Assembly: GCA_009782865.1 (NCBI GenBank)
Contig: WRIF01000117.1
Span: forward strand, 1-5,708
Direction of reading: 5' to 3'
Length of the DNA: 5,708 nt
From: Promicromonosporaceae bacterium
GTDB lineage: Bacteria > Actinomycetota > Actinomycetes > Actinomycetales > Cellulomonadaceae
In this document: piece by piece, positions 4,008-5,708 of the stretch
How positions within the stretch are numbered: the first letter of the stretch is position 1
Layout: the number at the start of each line of letters is the position of its first letter
Notes under the pieces: generated by a model
What the model was told of the DNA's origin: nothing
What the model saw: only the letters and a program-made list of their open reading frames with translations
Databases searched by the model: none
Program-made: the position numbers and the translations under genes

Positions 4008-5416
4008 TACGGTTGTCTCCCCTTGGCGATGGCGACGAGTTCGGCGCGCGGCACTACCTTGATTCGTTCTCGACCCGCGGCCACCCCGAGTGCTAGCTCG
4101 TGGGCCTCGACGAGTTCATACTCGCGCCACTCTATCGGTTCTGCCCCGGCTGCCGCCAAAAAGTCGATGACGGCCTGCGGGTCGGGGTCGAGGGCGAGGC
4201 GCCCCCCGGGGAGATCGTCGGCGGCCGCCTCCCCGCCGTCTCCCGCCCCGGTCAGGTCCTCTACCAGGTGTCGGATGGTCTCCATGGCGTCGGACTTGGT
4301 GTGTCCGATCAGGCCCACCGGGCCGCGCTTGATCCAGCCGGTGGTGTAGACGCGCGGCAGGGGCGTGCCGTCATCGCCCAGAACGCGACCCTCGCGGTTG
4401 GTGATCACCCCCGCCTGGTCGTCGAAGGGCAGGCCGGGCAGGGGGGACCCGAAGTAGCCGACCGCCCGATAGACGGCCTGCACCGGGTATTCGAGGAACT
4501 CCCCGGTGGAGCGCACCGAGCCGTCGCCGGTGAGGGCGGTCCGTTCGGTGCGCAGGGCGGCCACGGCGCCGTCGTCGCCGGCTAGCAACGCCGCCGGGGC
4601 CTGCAGGAAGTGCAGGTGGATGCGCCGCGAGGCCGTCTGGGCGGCCGGGTCGATCAGCGTCCAGTCGGTGAGGGTCTTGACCACCTGCTTGGTCTGGTTT
4701 ACGGCTTCGATTGCCTCCATCGAGCCCAGGTCGAAGTCGTAGTCCTCGGGGTAGACCACGATGTCGACGTCGGGAACGTGGCCGAGTTCGCGCAGTTCCA
4801 GCGGGGAGAACTTCACCTGGGCCGGGCCGCGGCGCGCAAAGACGTGCACATCGGTGACCGGGTTGGCGGCCAGGGCCTGGTAGACGTTGTCCGGAATGTC
4901 GGTCGGCAGCAGGTCGTCGGCGTGCTTGGCGAGCACGCGGGCCACGTCGAGGGCGACATTGCCGGCGCCGATCACCGCCACCTGCCTGGCCGTCAGCGGC
5001 CAGGTGCGCGGCACGTCGGGGTGGCCGTCGTACCAGGAGACGAAGTCGGCGGCGCCGTACGAGCCGGGCAGGTCGATCCCGGGGATGTCGAGCGCGGCGT
5101 CGCGGAAGGAGCCGGTGGCGAAGATCACCGCGTCGTAGAAACGGTGCATGTCCTCCAGCGTGAGGTCGGCACCGAAGTCAACATTGGCGAGCAGCCGCAC
5201 CTCCCCCTTTTCCAGCACCTTGTGCAGGGCGCCCATGATGGCCTTGATGCGCGGATGGTCGGGGGCCACGCCGTACCGCACCAGGCCGAATGGGGCCGGC
5301 AGCCGCTCGATCAGATCGATGGACACCTCGAGGCCGGTCTTGGAAAGGATGTCTGCGGCGTAGATGCCGGCGGGGCCGGCGCCGACGATCGCGACGCGCA
5401 GGGGGCGGTTGCTCAA
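4007..5416 (-). CDS. fprA: FprA-type NADPH-ferredoxin (adrenodoxin-like) reductase
   Basis: A soluble flavoprotein of 469 residues that passes electrons from NADPH through FAD to ferredoxin, serving cytochromes P450 and other ferredoxin-dependent enzymes. M. tuberculosis FprA has about 456. The FAD-binding Rossmann motif GAGPAG is at 12-17, followed by the adrenodoxin-reductase signature PFGLVRYGVAPDHPRIK (42-58) and ATGS (100-103). The NADP domain shows GAGNVALDVAR (150-160), with the phosphate-binding RRG at 195-197. The C-terminal FAD contact WIKRGPVGLIGHTKSDAMET (361-380) has GHTKSDA where many homologues have GTNKxDA. The start is a TTG at 5416-5414 with AAGG seven bases upstream; it places the Rossmann fold nine residues from the N terminus. 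The frame stays open to an ATG at 5602, but that adds 62 residues of basic, proline-rich sequence across the promoter. It is the first gene of the fprA-htpX operon. Confidence 0.95.
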   Translation of the reverse strand: MSNRPLRVAIVGAGPAGIYAADILSKTGLEVSIDLIERLPAPFGLVRYGVAPDHPRIKAIMGALHKVLEKGEVRLLANVDFGADLTLEDMHRFYDAVIFATGSFRDAALDIPGIDLPGSYGAADFVSWYDGHPDVPRTWPLTARQVAVIGAGNVALDVARVLAKHADDLLPTDIPDNVYQALAANPVTDVHVFARRGPAQVKFSPLELRELGHVPDVDIVVYPEDYDFDLGSMEAIEAVNQTKQVVKTLTDWTLIDPAAQTASRRIHLHFLQAPAALLAGDDGAVAALRTERTALTGDGSVRSTGEFLEYPVQAVYRAVGYFGSPLPGLPFDDQAGVITNREGRVLGDDGTPLPRVYTTGWIKRGPVGLIGHTKSDAMETIRHLVEDLTGAGDGGEAAADDLPGGRLALDPDPQAVIDFLAAAGAEPIEWREYELVEAHELALGVAAGRERIKVVPRAELVAIAKGRQP

Positions 5417-5423
5417 TGGGTTG

Positions 5424-5427
5424 CCTT
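5424..5427 (-). promoter_or_regulatory. Ribosome binding site for the TTG start of fprA
   Basis: AAGG on the minus strand lies seven bases before the TTG at 5416. It is short, and TTG is a weak start, which suggests modest translation. No ATG or GTG start with comparable context exists near the beginning of the Rossmann fold. Confidence 0.6.
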
Positions 5428-5453
5428 GGGGTTGCGGGGACTTGGGCGGCCCC

Positions 5454-5459
5454 AGTCTA
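5454..5459 (-). promoter_or_regulatory. Candidate -10 box of the fprA-htpX operon
   Basis: TAGACT on the minus strand fits TAnnnT and predicts a transcript start near 5447, about 30 bases before the TTG start. No TTG-like -35 is present; the -35 position falls at the far edge of the tandem repeat at 5457-5481, so an activator or a non-housekeeping sigma factor could be involved. Confidence 0.4.
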
Positions 5460-5481
5460 CTGGGCCGACTACTGGGCCGAC
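5457..5481. repeat. 12-bp tandem direct repeat upstream of fprA
   Basis: The unit CTACTGGGCCGA occurs twice in perfect tandem (5457-5468 and 5469-5480), with the first base of a third copy at 5481. It runs from the candidate -10 of fprA across the spacer towards the -35 position. Each unit contains the near-palindrome TGGGCC. It may be an operator or a chance duplication. Confidence 0.7.
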
Positions 5482-5588
5482 CCGGCGGGCCCCCTTCGGC
5501 GGCGGCAGGCCGAACCCGCTGGTCACGGCCGCGGATTTCCGCCTGACGGATACCACGCTTTCGGGCGAGTGGGCGCGGGGAGCAGGCT

Positions 5589-5708
5589 GTGGCGATGGAC
5601 ATGATGTTGACTGGGTGGCTGGCTCCCGAGGCGGCATGGAGGCGGGAACTGGCCGGGCACGGGCGGGCCGTCCTGCCGGCGGCCGTGGTGGCGGCCGCCT
5701 GGGCGCTC
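5589..5708 (+). CDS. Start of an unidentified, probably membrane-associated protein, 3' partial
   Basis: An open frame runs from about 5589 to the window edge, giving 40 codons with no stop. A GTG at 5589 has GGGGAG (5577-5582) six bases upstream; an ATG two codons later (5595) is the alternative, with 12-base spacing. The predicted product begins MAMDMMLTGWLAPEAAWRRE and then becomes hydrophobic, with a run rich in alanine and valine (PAAVVAAAWAL, residues 30-40) that looks like the first half of a membrane helix after a short charged N-terminal part. The gene is divergent from fprA across about 170 bases. I do not recognise the family, and too little is visible to assign one. The visible GC-rich codon use fits the rest of the window. 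Confidence 0.5.
   Translation, partial: MAMDMMLTGWLAPEAAWRRELAGHGRAVLPAAVVAAAWAL

Noticed and set aside
2967..4349. Plus-strand open frame of 460 codons opposite htpX and the end of fprA
   Set aside because: It is antisense to two genes with clear catalytic motifs. Its product is a histidine- and glycine-rich sequence of the kind produced by the complement of high-GC codons, with no recognisable domain and no good ribosome binding site.

Overview
The window looks like ordinary chromosomal DNA from a high-GC Gram-positive bacterium of the Actinomycetota. Its GC content is very high. Candidate -10 boxes have the TAnnnT form with weak -35 boxes, starts include TTG, and some tRNA genes encode CCA while another does not. 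The gene set also fits: an FprA-type NADPH-ferredoxin reductase, an HtpX of the actinobacterial NGxKTAxLFG type and a YajQ protein. I see no insertion sequence, phage gene, CRISPR array or rRNA. The genus cannot be fixed from the sequence alone.

Layout, left to right. Positions 1-1068 (+) hold the C-terminal three quarters of an NCS1-family nucleobase permease that enters from outside the window. A strong hairpin follows and separates it from a convergent tRNA-Met(CAT) at 1131-1207 (-). A monocistronic PhnB-like VOC protein lies at 1428-1868 (+) and is followed by two hairpins. Then come tRNA-Thr(GGT) at 2013-2088 (-) and tRNA-Tyr(GTA) at 2215-2296 (-). Each of the three tRNA genes appears to have its own promoter and terminator hairpin. 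A short divergent region (2297-2445) separates tRNA-Tyr from yajQ (2446-2940, +). It contains a 19-bp site that closely matches the DtxR/IdeR iron box.

The right half is a two-gene minus-strand operon, fprA (5416-4007) followed by htpX (4007-3111). The genes overlap by one base in a TAATG junction. The operon converges on yajQ across a GC-rich hairpin. FprA supplies low-potential electrons through ferredoxin, and HtpX is a membrane zinc protease for envelope quality control; their coupling is structurally clear but functionally unexplained. At the right edge a divergent gene begins at about 5589 (+) and runs out of the window. Its start has a good ribosome binding site and a hydrophobic N-terminal region, but no family can be assigned.

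No wholly new system is evident. The items most worth a second look are the iron-box-like operator between tRNA-Tyr and yajQ, the fprA-htpX coupling, the plus-strand phnB-like gene set between tRNA-Thr and tRNA-Met, the G1-U72 pair in tRNA-Met, and the 12-bp tandem repeat abutting the fprA promoter. No gene-free stretch exceeds 300 bases; the largest gap is 1208-1427, which holds the tRNA-Met promoter and the probable phnB-like promoter.
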